Shown in pieces: positions 46,284 through 54,540 of a stretch of DNA of 64,000 nucleotides (position 1 is the stretch's first letter; each line of letters opens with the position of its first letter). Under the pieces are notes generated by a model, which made no database searches, was not told the DNA's origin, and saw only the letters and a list, made by a program, of their open reading frames with translations. The translations under genes were made by a program, and so were the position numbers. The stretch is from Aureivirga sp. CE67 (GTDB taxonomy: Bacteria; Bacteroidota; Bacteroidia; Flavobacteriales; Flavobacteriaceae), in contig NZ_JADOTV010000015.1 of NCBI RefSeq assembly GCF_015767245.1, positions 44,130-108,129 on the forward strand, read 5' to 3'.

Positions 46284-46403
46284 GCGCTCCCTTTTCCTTC
46301 CGTAAAAACTACAGGAAAAGGTCAGGCTTTCCGTTCCAAGTTTTGTATTAAAAAAAAGAACTTCTAAACAATCCGTGGGCTTCCGTTGGTCGCCTCCGTA
46401 TTC
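46284..46403 (+). repeat. Dispersed structured repeat, copy 3 (5' part), split by IS110
   Basis: Contains GCGCTCCC, a first hairpin CCTTTTCCT (46290-46298) / AGGAAAAGG (46313-46321), GGTCAGGCTTTCCG, CGTGGGCTTCC and GGTCGCCTCCGTATTCTA. These are the same blocks, in the same order, as the 53928 copy. It stops at TTCTA (46402-46406), and the expected 3' block (CTACAATCC) is found only at 47731, on the far side of the IS110-family element. Confidence 0.78.
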
Positions 46404-46435
46404 TATGATCTACACAAGTAAAAAATGTTAAAATT

Positions 46436-47431
46436 TTAAGCGGCAAATTTCATTGTATCTACGTATGGAGTTTTCCGTTTTATAATAGCAAACATTCTAG
46501 AAATTAATTTATTTCTAATAATATTTATGGTACTCATTTTGTTTTTTCCTTTTTTGATTCTTCGTTCATAAAAAGCTTTTATTTCTGGGTTATATTGAAT
46601 GGCGTTTATCGCACACATATTCAATATAGATTTTATACTTTTATTTACTAAATGTGATACTTTATTTTTACCTCGTACAGAACTTCCAGAGATATTAGGA
46701 AACGGAGCTATTCCGCAATAACTTGCAAACTTTCTTGAAGACTCAAATTTGGTAAAATTATCTGTAAAAATTAGCATTGTAATTGCTGTTTTTTCACCAA
46801 CACCTTTTATGGAATTTAATAAATAAAAATTCAATTTTAACTGTTTATTTTTAAGAATTATTTCTCGCATTTCTTTTTCAAGTTTTTAGATTTGTTTGTT
46901 AAATTCTCGAATGACTTTTTCTTGAATTTCAAAAATTAATTTATATTGTTTTTTAGAATAAACCCTTTTCTGTTCTTTTAAAGTAGCTTTATAACCAGCT
47001 CTTTGTTTTACTAGCTTCTTACGCAAAGAAAGCATGGGTTTTAATTGTTTTAAATCGTCAGTTAAAATCTTAGAAACCACTAATTCCTCTCTTAAACGAA
47101 ATGCATAAAGTGCAATTCTTTTTGCATCTATCTTATCCTCTTTATCTCTAGTAATCCCAAGTGATCTTTTGATTTCTAAACCTGGAATAATACTGAAGTT
47201 TAATTTTTTTTTATTTAGATAATCTGCTAAAGAATCTGAATACATTCCTGTATGTTCGAATACAAAAAAGGTCTCTTTTAATGAGAAAATATTATTTTTA
47301 GAGCCCCATTCTAGAAGTTTTCTGAATCCAGAATTGTTATTATCAAACTGCTCTATTTTTTTTTGAGTGTGAATACAAACATCTATCACTTTTTTACTAA
47401 CATCGATTCCAATTATTTCTTTGATTTGCAT
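46436..47431 (-). pseudogene. IS110-family transposase interrupted by an in-frame TAA
   Basis: The first part (47431-46886, 181 residues) has the DEDD RuvC-like domain: Asp10 (IGIDVSKK), Glu59 (FVFEHTGMY), Asp99 and Asp102 (DKEDKIDAKRIAL). A TAA at 46888-46886 ends it. The frame then continues unchanged through AAACTTGAAAAAGAA to ATG 46870 and the second part (46870-46436, 144 residues). That part carries the Transposase_20 domain: IKGVGEKTAITML helix-hairpin-helix, FASYCGIAPFPNISGSSVRG with the candidate catalytic Ser, and a C-terminal helix bundle. Joined length of about 331 residues is normal. A single nonsense mutation explains the split; no frameshift is present. Confidence 0.85.
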
Positions 47432-47451
47432 AATTTTTGTAATTTAGAAAT

Positions 47452-47585
47452 GGTTACATAAACTAAGACCTTTAATAAGAACTGAACTAAAATTCTATAT
47501 GGTTCTAGGTAACCGATAAAGGATGAAGACTAATACGGAGGATAGCTCTAGAAACTAGTTCGCTAACAAGTTCACTTCATCCTTT
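47452..47585 (-). ncRNA. Candidate IS110 bridge RNA
   Basis: Two hairpins just upstream of the transposase, on its strand. Hairpin 1: an 11-bp stem (47575-47585 with 47518-47528, AAAGGATGAAG / CTTCATCCTTT). It encloses an internal loop capped by a small apical stem (TAGC..CTAG / CTAG..GCTA), the layout of a target-binding loop. Its 3' side contains CCTCCGTATT (complement of 47532-47541), which can pair with the right target flank at 46394-46403. Hairpin 2: GGTTAC / GTAACC (47509-47514 with 47452-47457) closes a large loop, as a donor-binding loop would; it contains ATAGAA, also found at the element's right-hand junction. No left-target guide match is evident. RNA ends are not determined. Confidence 0.55.
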
Positions 47586-47703
47586 TTAATTTATACTTTC
47601 AATTTAATCAATATCTCACTTAAACTCAAATTACACTTTTTCAATTAGCCGATTTTTAACATTTAAGAAACTTATATAAATCTAAAGGTTTGTCAAGAAG
47701 TTC

Positions 47704-47748
47704 TATTTTTTTTAAAGACAAAAGCTTTCCACTACAATCCTTAGCGAA
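47704..47748 (+). repeat. Dispersed structured repeat, copy 3 (3' part)
   Basis: Runs from TTCTA through AAAGC and CCACTACAATCC to TTAGCG, equivalent to the 3' end of the other copies (AAAGCTAACCGCTACAATCC). It completes copy 3, whose 5' part ends at 46403. Confidence 0.7.
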
Positions 47749-48153
47749 CATGCATTTGATTTATGTTACTTACTAATATTTAATTCTTACCCTTTTTAGA
47801 GACAAAACGGTAAAACTCATACAAACGAACATTATAAATGAATGCATTTTCCTTCCTAAAGCCTTTATTTATAATGATTTTAAATAAAATTATATAAAAA
47901 ATTGAAAGAAAAAGTAAATATCAAATTTTCAAGGAAATTTTACTGTATTTATATTAATCTAAAAAATTAGAACAAACTTTATTTTTATGTAACTCAAAAT
48001 GAGATTCTTATATTTTATTTTCATTTTCTTAATTTAATCTATTAATAATTGAGAATATCGAAAAATTAACTTCTAAAAATTCCATGATTTTTGTCATATT
48101 TTTAAAAAAGAGTAAAAGGTATTTTTACATCGTAAATTAAAAATCAGAAATAT
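47749..48153. other. AT-rich intergenic region upstream of the Nrf module
   Basis: 405 bp with no ORF, tRNA or hairpin terminator that I can support. The only structured signal is the dyad at 48084-48097 close to the porin start. Confidence 0.6.
48084..48097. promoter_or_regulatory. Possible Crp/Fnr-family operator
   Basis: ATGATTTTTGTCAT is an ATGA-N6-TCAT dyad with the half-site spacing of Crp/Fnr sites, 57 bases before the first gene of the nitrite-reduction module. Short dyads arise by chance in AT-rich DNA, so this is only a candidate. Confidence 0.35.
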
Positions 48154-49413
48154 ATGAGGTTTGTGAAGGAAATCATTTTTGCAGTTGTTTTGCTCTTAGG
48201 ATTAAGTGCTACTGCACAGTTTAAAGTAGACGCAGAAATTCGTCCACGATTTGAATACAGACACGGATTTAAAACATTATTTCCAAATGATACAGATCCA
48301 GCGGCATTTGTATCACAAAGAACTCGATTAAAATTTGATTATAAAAATGAATACTTAGAAGCTTTCGTAAGCTTACAAGATGTTCGAGTTTGGGGAGACG
48401 TAAAACAATTGAATACAGCAGACAAAAATGGTCTTTCAATTCACCAAGCTTGGGTAAACCTGATTTTAGACCCTAGCTTCTCAGTAAAACTAGGTCGTCA
48501 AGAAATTGTTTATGACGATGCTAGAATCTTCGGAAACGTAGATTGGGCTACGCAAGGAAGAAGTCACGATATCGCTGTTTTTAAATACAAAAAGAATAAG
48601 TTCAGAACAGATTTAGGTTTCGCTTTTAATCAAGATGCTGAAAACGTAACAGGAACAACTTATACGGTTCCAAACAATTATAAAGTAATGCAATATGCTT
48701 GGTTACACAATGATTGGGATAATCTTGGAGCTAGTTTCTTATTCTTAAATAACGGATTACAATACATCGATGAAGCAGATTCAAAAAATGATGAAGTTCG
48801 CTACAGTCAAACAGTTGGAACACACTTAAAATATAATAAAAATGGATTTTCTTTGGTAGGAAACGCTTATTATCAGTTTGGTAAAGATAAAATGAATAAT
48901 GATCTAAGCGCTTACCTACTTGGTTTGGAGACTAATTATAAATGGACGCAAAAGGTAAAAACAGGACTTGGTGTTGAGTTACAGAGTGGTAATGACAATG
49001 GAGCACCTTCTAATGGTGAAAACAAAGCATTTACTCCTTTCTATGGTACGAATCACAAGTTTAATGGTTTGATGGATTACTTCTATGTTGGAAACCACGC
49101 AAACAATGTTGGATTATTAGATCTTTACTTCAAAGCTAATTTCAAACTTAACACTAAGTCTAATTTACTAGTTGCTTATCATAATTTCTCAGCTGCTGCC
49201 GACCTTCAAGACTATGACAAAAAAGGTCTTGGAAACGAAATCGATTTAGTCTACGCATATAAATTTAAGAAAGACGTAACATTCAAAGTTGGATATTCTC
49301 AATTGTTTGCTTCAGAAGGAATGGAAGTATTGAAAAACAACTTTGATGATAACACAAATAATTGGGGATGGGTAATGGTTGTAATCAAACCTACTCTTTT
49401 CACAAGTAAATAA
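48154..49413 (+). CDS. Alginate-export-family outer-membrane porin
   Basis: 419 residues, signal peptide ending ATAQ (residue 21). Barrel of the alginate-export/porin type: VDAEIRPRFEYRHGFKTL, FVSQRTRLKFDYKNEYLEAF, VWGDVKQLN, HQAWVNLILDPSFSVKLGRQ and WATQGRSHDIAVFKYK. It probably forms a channel in the outer membrane. Being first in front of nrfH and nrfA with the same orientation suggests nitrite or anion uptake; this is inferred from context only. An 8-bp hairpin lies in the 79-bp gap to nrfH. Confidence 0.75.
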   Translation: MRFVKEIIFAVVLLLGLSATAQFKVDAEIRPRFEYRHGFKTLFPNDTDPAAFVSQRTRLKFDYKNEYLEAFVSLQDVRVWGDVKQLNTADKNGLSIHQAWVNLILDPSFSVKLGRQEIVYDDARIFGNVDWATQGRSHDIAVFKYKKNKFRTDLGFAFNQDAENVTGTTYTVPNNYKVMQYAWLHNDWDNLGASFLFLNNGLQYIDEADSKNDEVRYSQTVGTHLKYNKNGFSLVGNAYYQFGKDKMNNDLSAYLLGLETNYKWTQKVKTGLGVELQSGNDNGAPSNGENKAFTPFYGTNHKFNGLMDYFYVGNHANNVGLLDLYFKANFKLNTKSNLLVAYHNFSAAADLQDYDKKGLGNEIDLVYAYKFKKDVTFKVGYSQLFASEGMEVLKNNFDDNTNNWGWVMVVIKPTLFTSK

Positions 49414-49429
49414 GAATTCTACAAAACTG

Positions 49430-49455
49430 AACCTATCAAAAGGTAGGTTTGGTTT
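49430..49455 (+). terminator. Weak hairpin between porin and nrfH
   Basis: AACCTATC / GGTAGGTT stem (one T-G pair), loop AAAA, followed by GGTTTTC. The T-tail is poor, so this is more likely an attenuator or a processing/stability hairpin than a full stop. Confidence 0.4.
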
Positions 49456-49492
49456 TCAAAATAAAGTTTTAAACAAATAAACATTAAAAGAC

Positions 49493-50104
49493 ATGAAAAG
49501 GTTACTAAAATTTTTGAAGCCACCAAAGCAATGGCGAGTACCTGCCTTCATTCTTTTAGGTGCTTTTTGTGGACTTTCTCTTTATGCAGTAATTGAGTCC
49601 AAAGCGGTTTCTTATCTATCGGACGATCCGAAAACTTGTGCAAACTGCCATGTAATGACACCTCAATATACAACTTGGACAAATAGCTCGCATAGAGAAT
49701 GGGCAACTTGTAATGATTGCCACGTACCACAAGATAACGTTCTGAAAAAATATGCTTTCAAAGCTAAAGATGGATTTGGACATGCAAGCGCATTTCTTCT
49801 TAGAAACGAACCTGAAGTTATCAGAATGAAAGAAGCTGGAAATGAAGTTGTGCAAGATAACTGTATCCGTTGCCACCAAGACCAAGTTACTGATGCAAAA
49901 ATGAGTACTTGGGTAGAGAGTCACAATGATAGCAGAAAAGACAGACAATGTTGGGAATGTCATAAAGAAGTTCCTCACGGAAAAATACACAGTCTTTCTT
50001 CTACAAAGTATTACGGAAAGATTCCGATGGAACATCAAGAAACATTACCTGATTGGTTGAAAAAACTAGTCGAAGAAAATAAAGAAGAAAATAATAAAGA
50101 ATAA
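49493..50104 (+). CDS. nrfH: Cytochrome c nitrite reductase membrane subunit NrfH
   Basis: 203 residues; tetraheme quinol dehydrogenase of the NapC/NirT family. N-terminal membrane anchor (about 16-38) and four CxxCH heme sites: CANCH 49-53, CNDCH 73-77, CIRCH 124-128 and CWECH 153-157. It passes electrons from menaquinol to NrfA in the periplasm for nitrite reduction to ammonia. nrfA begins 14 bp after its stop, so they form an operon. The tail beyond the last heme is about 45 residues and charged. Confidence 0.93.
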   Translation: MKRLLKFLKPPKQWRVPAFILLGAFCGLSLYAVIESKAVSYLSDDPKTCANCHVMTPQYTTWTNSSHREWATCNDCHVPQDNVLKKYAFKAKDGFGHASAFLLRNEPEVIRMKEAGNEVVQDNCIRCHQDQVTDAKMSTWVESHNDSRKDRQCWECHKEVPHGKIHSLSSTKYYGKIPMEHQETLPDWLKKLVEENKEENNKE

Positions 50105-50118
50105 AAAAACCGAAGACA

Positions 50119-51612
50119 ATGAGCAATAAGAGAAAACCCTGGATAAATTGGATGCTATTCCTAGGATCCTTAGTGATAGTATTCTTACTTGGATTGTTGA
50201 TTTCTTCAATCTCTGAGCGTAAAATGGAAGCAAAATTTGCTTATACGCCGATGACTGAAATTAATGATTTAGAACCTAGAAATGAAGAATGGGGAAAAAA
50301 TTTCCCAAGAGAATTTCAATCATACTACAAAACTGCAGATAGTTCATACCGTTCAAAATATAATGGAGGTGCAATGATCGATATGTTGGAAGTAGATCCT
50401 AGATTAGTTGTACTATGGGCTGGATATGGATTCTCAAAAGATTATAACCAAGGTAGAGGACACTACTATGCTGTTGAAGATATTCACAACTCTCTAAGAA
50501 CTGGTGGACCAACTGGAGAAGATGATGGACCAATGCCATCTACTTGTTGGACATGTAAATCTCCTGATGTACCAAGAGTAATGAATGAAGATGGAGTTGA
50601 AGAATTTTATAAAGGAAAATGGGCAAGATTAGGTGATGAAATCGTAAATCCAATCGGATGTGCTGACTGTCACGATGCAAAGACGATGAACTTAAAAATT
50701 ACGCGTCCTGCACTTATCGAAGCTTTCGAACGTCAAGGAAAAGATATCAACAAGGCTTCTCATAATGAAATGCGTTCTTTAGTTTGTGCACAATGTCACG
50801 TTGAGTACTACTTTGATAAAAATATTCCTGGTAAAGAAAAAACACCTTATTTAACTTTCCCATGGGATAAAGGACAAACAGTTGAAGATATGGAAGAATA
50901 CTACGATAGTATTCAACACGTAGACTGGGTACACAAATTAAGTAAAGCTCCTATGTTAAAGGCGCAACACCCAGGATATGAAGTTCACCAAATGGGTATC
51001 CATGGTAAAAGAGGAGTTTCTTGTGCGGATTGTCACATGCCTTATAAAACAGAAGGAGGACAAAAATTCACAGATCACCATATTCAATCTCCTTTAAATA
51101 ATGTGGCTAATTCTTGTCAAGTTTGTCACAGAGAAGAAGAGAAAGAACTTATTGCTAATGCTTTCTCAAACCAAGATAAGATCATTGAAAATAGAGATAA
51201 ATTAGAAGAATTATTAGTGCAAGCTCACGTAGAGGCTAAACAATGTTGGGATCTAGGAGCTACTGAAGAGCAAATGAAAGATATCTTACAAGATATTCGT
51301 CACGGACAATGGCGTTGGGATTATGCTGCTGCTTCACACGGAGGTTCTTTCCACGCACCTGTTGAGTTAGGACGTGTAATCTCTAAAGGTATCGATGTAA
51401 CACAAGAAGCTCGTATCAAATTATCGAGATTATTAATCAAACTTGGATACGAAGGAGAAGTTCCTTATCCAGATATTGAAACAAAAGAAAAAGCTCAAAA
51501 ATTCATTGGATTACCAATGGAAAAATTAAGAGCTGAGAAACAAAAATTCAAAGAAGAATTACTTCCAAAATGGAAGGAAGAAGCTGAGAAACGTGAGGCT
51601 ACATATAAATAA
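50119..51612 (+). CDS. nrfA: Ammonia-forming cytochrome c552 nitrite reductase NrfA
   Basis: 497 residues; pentaheme enzyme reducing nitrite to ammonium. The catalytic heme has the diagnostic CxxCK site (CWTCK 143-147). Four CxxCH hemes follow: CADCH 181-185, CAQCH 223-227, then CADCHMPY and CQVCH in the 310-345 region. An N-terminal hydrophobic segment (about 10-30) serves as signal or anchor. QMGIHGKRGVSC and the helical C-terminal part match known NrfA. It works with NrfH upstream; the ResB and CcsA genes that follow supply heme attachment. Confidence 0.96.
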   Translation: MSNKRKPWINWMLFLGSLVIVFLLGLLISSISERKMEAKFAYTPMTEINDLEPRNEEWGKNFPREFQSYYKTADSSYRSKYNGGAMIDMLEVDPRLVVLWAGYGFSKDYNQGRGHYYAVEDIHNSLRTGGPTGEDDGPMPSTCWTCKSPDVPRVMNEDGVEEFYKGKWARLGDEIVNPIGCADCHDAKTMNLKITRPALIEAFERQGKDINKASHNEMRSLVCAQCHVEYYFDKNIPGKEKTPYLTFPWDKGQTVEDMEEYYDSIQHVDWVHKLSKAPMLKAQHPGYEVHQMGIHGKRGVSCADCHMPYKTEGGQKFTDHHIQSPLNNVANSCQVCHREEEKELIANAFSNQDKIIENRDKLEELLVQAHVEAKQCWDLGATEEQMKDILQDIRHGQWRWDYAAASHGGSFHAPVELGRVISKGIDVTQEARIKLSRLLIKLGYEGEVPYPDIETKEKAQKFIGLPMEKLRAEKQKFKEELLPKWKEEAEKREATYK

Positions 51613-51640
51613 TAATTTATTTTAAATTATGCATTTAGTT

Positions 51641-51671
51641 ATTGAGCTTGTTTTTATCAAGCAAGCTCAAT
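51641..51671 (+). terminator. Hairpin after nrfA
   Basis: Perfect 10-bp stem ATTGAGCTTG / CAAGCTCAAT in the 157-bp gap between nrfA and resB. It is followed by TTCTC rather than a clear T-run, so partial termination or mRNA 3'-end protection is likely. Confidence 0.5.
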
Positions 51672-51769
51672 TTCTCAAATGTTTCTTTTAAACAAGAAAA
51701 ACTAACTAACTACTGGATCAAACCAAACTGTTTAAAAGATTTATTAACTACTACTAAAAAACATAAGGT

Positions 51770-53014
51770 ATGAAACCCGAAAGAGAAAAGCGAATGTTGT
51801 GGGAGAATCCATGGGGCTATACCGAATCCTTCATTATTGGAATAGGTTTATTACTAACCGGATTCGCTCTTGAAATGTTCGTTGGAAAGCAAAGCGCGTT
51901 TGAGCTTGTTTTCCCATATAACTTATACATTTTTATATTATTCAACCTTATTTTGGTTGTCTTATACAAATGGTTTTCTAAAAACCAAATTGTACGATGG
52001 TTATTAAAAGTTCCTGCATCTATTACTAGTATTTCATTAGTAACTTTTATGGTTCTTTTAATGGGGATTTTTCCTCAAGTTAACTCTACAAATGCACTTG
52101 TAAATACATTAGGACTAAACCACATTACAACGCATTGGGCTTTCTTACTAATTATCATTTTCTTTTTGACTTGTCTAGGTTTAGTGACAATCAAAAGGAT
52201 AGCGCAGATGAAGTGGAAAAACTTCGGTTTTGTACTAAATCATTTAGGACTTTATCTAGCACTTTTTGCCGGAATCATCGGTTCTGGAGACTTACAAAGA
52301 CTTTCACTAAACACTTATGAAGGTTCTCCGAGTATTCATGCTTTAGATATGAATAATCAAAAAGTAGAACTTCCGTTTGCAATTTATCTGAAAGATTTCA
52401 AAATAGAAGAATACAACCCTAAATTAGCTCTTGTAGATAATGAAAAAGGGGAATTAGTACACAATGACGGAAAGAATCTTTATTTGATTGATAGCGGAAA
52501 AGTGTACAATTTTGAAGAATATCATGTTCGCATTTTAAAATTCTTACAATCATCTGGTAGAATAGAAAATGGATATGCTTTTGTAAACGAACAAGGTTCG
52601 CCACCTTCGGCAGAAATTGAAGTTATTAATACAAAAACAAAGGATACTGTAAAAGGTTGGATTTCTAGTGGAAGTTTCCGTCATCCTTACGAATCTTTGA
52701 AAATTGATGATAAATTTTCTATGGTGATGACTATTCCAGAAGCCAAAAAGTTTAGCTCGGATATTTCGATTTTAAACATAGATGGTTCCAAAATAGAAAC
52801 AACATTAGAAGTTAATAAACCTTACAGTTATAAAGGATATAAATTATACCAATTAAGTTATGACGATGCCATGGGAAAATGGTCAACTCTTAGTGTGATA
52901 GAGTTAGTTCGAGATCCTTGGTTACCTGTAATCTATACAGGAGTTTTTATGATGATTGCAGGAGCATTCTATATGTTTTGGATGGGTAATAAATTTAAAA
53001 AAGAAACAAAATGA
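51770..53014 (+). CDS. resB: Cytochrome c biogenesis protein ResB
   Basis: 414 residues of the ResB/Ccs1 family. Membrane helices lie near the N-terminus (FIIGIGLLLTGFALEMFVG, LYIFILFNLILVVLYKW, LLIIIFFLTCLGLVTI, VLNHLGLYLALFAGIIGSGD). A large periplasmic domain spans about 185-385, with a last helix (about 387-405, VIYTGVFMMIAGAFYMFW). With CcsA it carries and attaches heme to apocytochrome c (system II). Its stop overlaps the ccsA start (ATGA). Confidence 0.88.
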   Translation: MKPEREKRMLWENPWGYTESFIIGIGLLLTGFALEMFVGKQSAFELVFPYNLYIFILFNLILVVLYKWFSKNQIVRWLLKVPASITSISLVTFMVLLMGIFPQVNSTNALVNTLGLNHITTHWAFLLIIIFFLTCLGLVTIKRIAQMKWKNFGFVLNHLGLYLALFAGIIGSGDLQRLSLNTYEGSPSIHALDMNNQKVELPFAIYLKDFKIEEYNPKLALVDNEKGELVHNDGKNLYLIDSGKVYNFEEYHVRILKFLQSSGRIENGYAFVNEQGSPPSAEIEVINTKTKDTVKGWISSGSFRHPYESLKIDDKFSMVMTIPEAKKFSSDISILNIDGSKIETTLEVNKPYSYKGYKLYQLSYDDAMGKWSTLSVIELVRDPWLPVIYTGVFMMIAGAFYMFWMGNKFKKETK

Positions 53015-53814
53015 CTTGGTTGGACTTCCCAATGTTTTCTATGAGTATCATAGGACTTTGGATAATCGGATTTATATTCTTAGGAATATCATATAAAAAA
53101 GAACAATTTATAAAAATATGTTTCGCATTCTTTACGATCGGATGGCTTGTCTTAATCTATTTCATCAAAGATTTATGGATAGAACTAGACAGACCTCCAA
53201 TGCGAACACTAGGTGAGACTAGACTGTGGTATGCCACATTTTTACCACTAGTTGGTTTTCTTACTTATTTTCGTTGGAAATTCAAATGGTTCTTGGCATA
53301 CAGCATCGGGATGGCTGGAATGTTTCTAGTGATTAATTATTTAAACCCAGAAACCTATTCCAAAACCCTAATGCCAGCATTGCAAAGTCCATGGTTTATT
53401 CCACATGTTTTGGTTTATTTATTTTCATACGCTGTGTTAGCAGCATCAAGTTTTGTTGCAATCAAAGGTTTTATAGGTCTTCGAAAACAAAAATTTGACA
53501 TTGCAACAATACAACTAGCAGATAACTTAGTTTATATAGGATTTGCATTTTTGACGCTTGGACTTCTTTTCGGAGCCCTTTGGGCAAAGGAAGCATGGGG
53601 ACATTATTGGACATGGGATCCAAAAGAAGTTTGGGCTTTCTTAACGTGGATGGGATATCTGATCTATATACATTATAGATATTTTCACCCACAAAAAAAT
53701 AAACAAGCATTAACAATACTTGCTTTAGCTTTCGTGGTATTAATTGTGTGTTGGTTTGGTGTAAATTACTTACCAGTAGCGCAAGCAAGTGTTCACACAT
53801 ATACACAAACGTAA
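53011..53814 (+). CDS. ccsA: Cytochrome c biogenesis protein CcsA
   Basis: 267 residues, about eight membrane helices. The tryptophan-rich heme-handling motif is WGHYWTWDPKEVWAFLTWMGY (about 203-223; first 20 residues conserved with the WWD family). Likely axial His ligands include the one in PHVLVYLFSYAVLAASS and the one in PVAQASVHTY at the C-terminus. It forms the system II cytochrome c synthase with ResB, serving NrfH and NrfA. It overlaps resB by 4 bp. A terminator follows. Confidence 0.9.
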   Translation: MTWLDFPMFSMSIIGLWIIGFIFLGISYKKEQFIKICFAFFTIGWLVLIYFIKDLWIELDRPPMRTLGETRLWYATFLPLVGFLTYFRWKFKWFLAYSIGMAGMFLVINYLNPETYSKTLMPALQSPWFIPHVLVYLFSYAVLAASSFVAIKGFIGLRKQKFDIATIQLADNLVYIGFAFLTLGLLFGALWAKEAWGHYWTWDPKEVWAFLTWMGYLIYIHYRYFHPQKNKQALTILALAFVVLIVCWFGVNYLPVAQASVHTYTQT

Positions 53815-53870
53815 TATTTATATATCTTTTTAGTTATAGTTTTAGTTTAGATAGGTAGATTATTTTAGAA

Positions 53871-53907
53871 AAAAAACCACAGAAATCCCAGTTTCTGTGG
53901 TTTTTTA
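53871..53907 (+). terminator. Intrinsic terminator of the Nrf module
   Basis: Stem ACCACAGAAA / TTTCTGTGGT with a 6-nt loop and a T-run. It closes the + strand porin-nrfHA-resB-ccsA run. Confidence 0.82.
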
Positions 53908-53927
53908 TTTTATTCGTTTTTATCATT

Positions 53928-54116
53928 TTGGGCGAAACCTTTTTTCGTTTCAAAAACTCCAAAAAAGGTCGGGCTTTACGCTACTAGTTTTCTTTTTCCA
54001 AAAAAGTTTTTCTAAAGAAATACGTGGGCTTCTTAGGTCGCCTCCGTTTTCTAAGAAAAAACAAATTTTTGAAAAAAAGAAAAGCTAACCGCTACAATCC
54101 CTTTCGCAAAAAAACT
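53928..54116 (+). repeat. Dispersed structured intergenic repeat, copy 2
   Basis: Plus-strand copy occupying most of the 309-bp gap between ccsA and the gene at 54124. From GGTCGGGC onward it matches copy 1 (31663-31829, opposite strand) with one difference over about 145 bp. The first hairpin differs completely: ACCTTTTTT / AAAAAAGGT replaces CCC-TTC-GGG at the same place. The end of the element lies 8 bp from the neighbouring stop codon. Confidence 0.85.
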
Positions 54117-54123
54117 TCTAATC

Positions 54124-54471
54124 TTAAATATACTCTTGAGCTTCAAAGTACATGACAACTGCTTCTTTCATCAAAACAGATTGCTCTCCAGGTTTCAAAA
54201 AAGGTAAAGCTTCTTTTTCTTTATAATGTGGCCAACCATCATCATCAATAAAATCAAACTCATAATATCCAAAAGGCTCCAAAACCTTGCAAATAGCAAT
54301 ATGCATCAGGTTGATTTTTTCATCCTTTTTGAATCTTCTTTGCCCCTGACCTAATTCTTGAACTCCGATTAAATATATAATAGCATCTAAATTAAGCGTC
54401 TCGCCATCACCAAAATCTTCGGAAAGTTTCTTCACAACGATGTCCCATTTTTCTTTTAAACTTAAAGACAT
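54124..54471 (-). CDS. Conserved hypothetical protein
   Basis: 115 residues, soluble, acidic, no signal peptide: LKEKWDIVVKKLSEDFG, then LDAIIYLIGVQELGQGQRRF, KINLMHIAICKVLEPFGYYE and LPFLKPGEQSVLMKEAVVMY. Mostly helical. I recognise it only as the kind of short cytoplasmic protein conserved in Flavobacteriia. It stands alone, 69 bp downstream of alr on the same strand. No function can be assigned. Confidence 0.7.
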   Translation of the reverse strand: MSLSLKEKWDIVVKKLSEDFGDGETLNLDAIIYLIGVQELGQGQRRFKKDEKINLMHIAICKVLEPFGYYEFDFIDDDGWPHYKEKEALPFLKPGEQSVLMKEAVVMYFEAQEYI

Positions 54472-54540
54472 ATTTTTATTTTTTTAATTCAACAAAAAAA
54501 GTGAAATCCGAATTTTTAATATTTTCGAAATAACCAATAA

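Larger units (their letters stand above)
46404..47703 (-). mobile_element. IS110-family insertion sequence, about 1.3 kb
   Basis: Boundaries are inferred from where the interrupted repeat breaks off (TTCTA at 46402-46406) and resumes (TTCTA at 47701-47705), giving about 1300 bp, normal for IS110. There are no terminal inverted repeats, as expected for the family. Transcribed on the minus strand: about 270 bp of upstream non-coding sequence with two hairpins (candidate bridge RNA), then the transposase (46436-47431), then about 30 bp of downstream sequence. The long non-coding part on the upstream side fits the IS110 rather than the IS1111 subgroup. The coding region is interrupted by a stop codon. 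Confidence 0.8.

Noticed and set aside
53897..54088. 63-codon frame inside repeat copy 2
   Set aside because: It lies wholly within the non-coding repeat; the matching copy 1 does not support a conserved protein.
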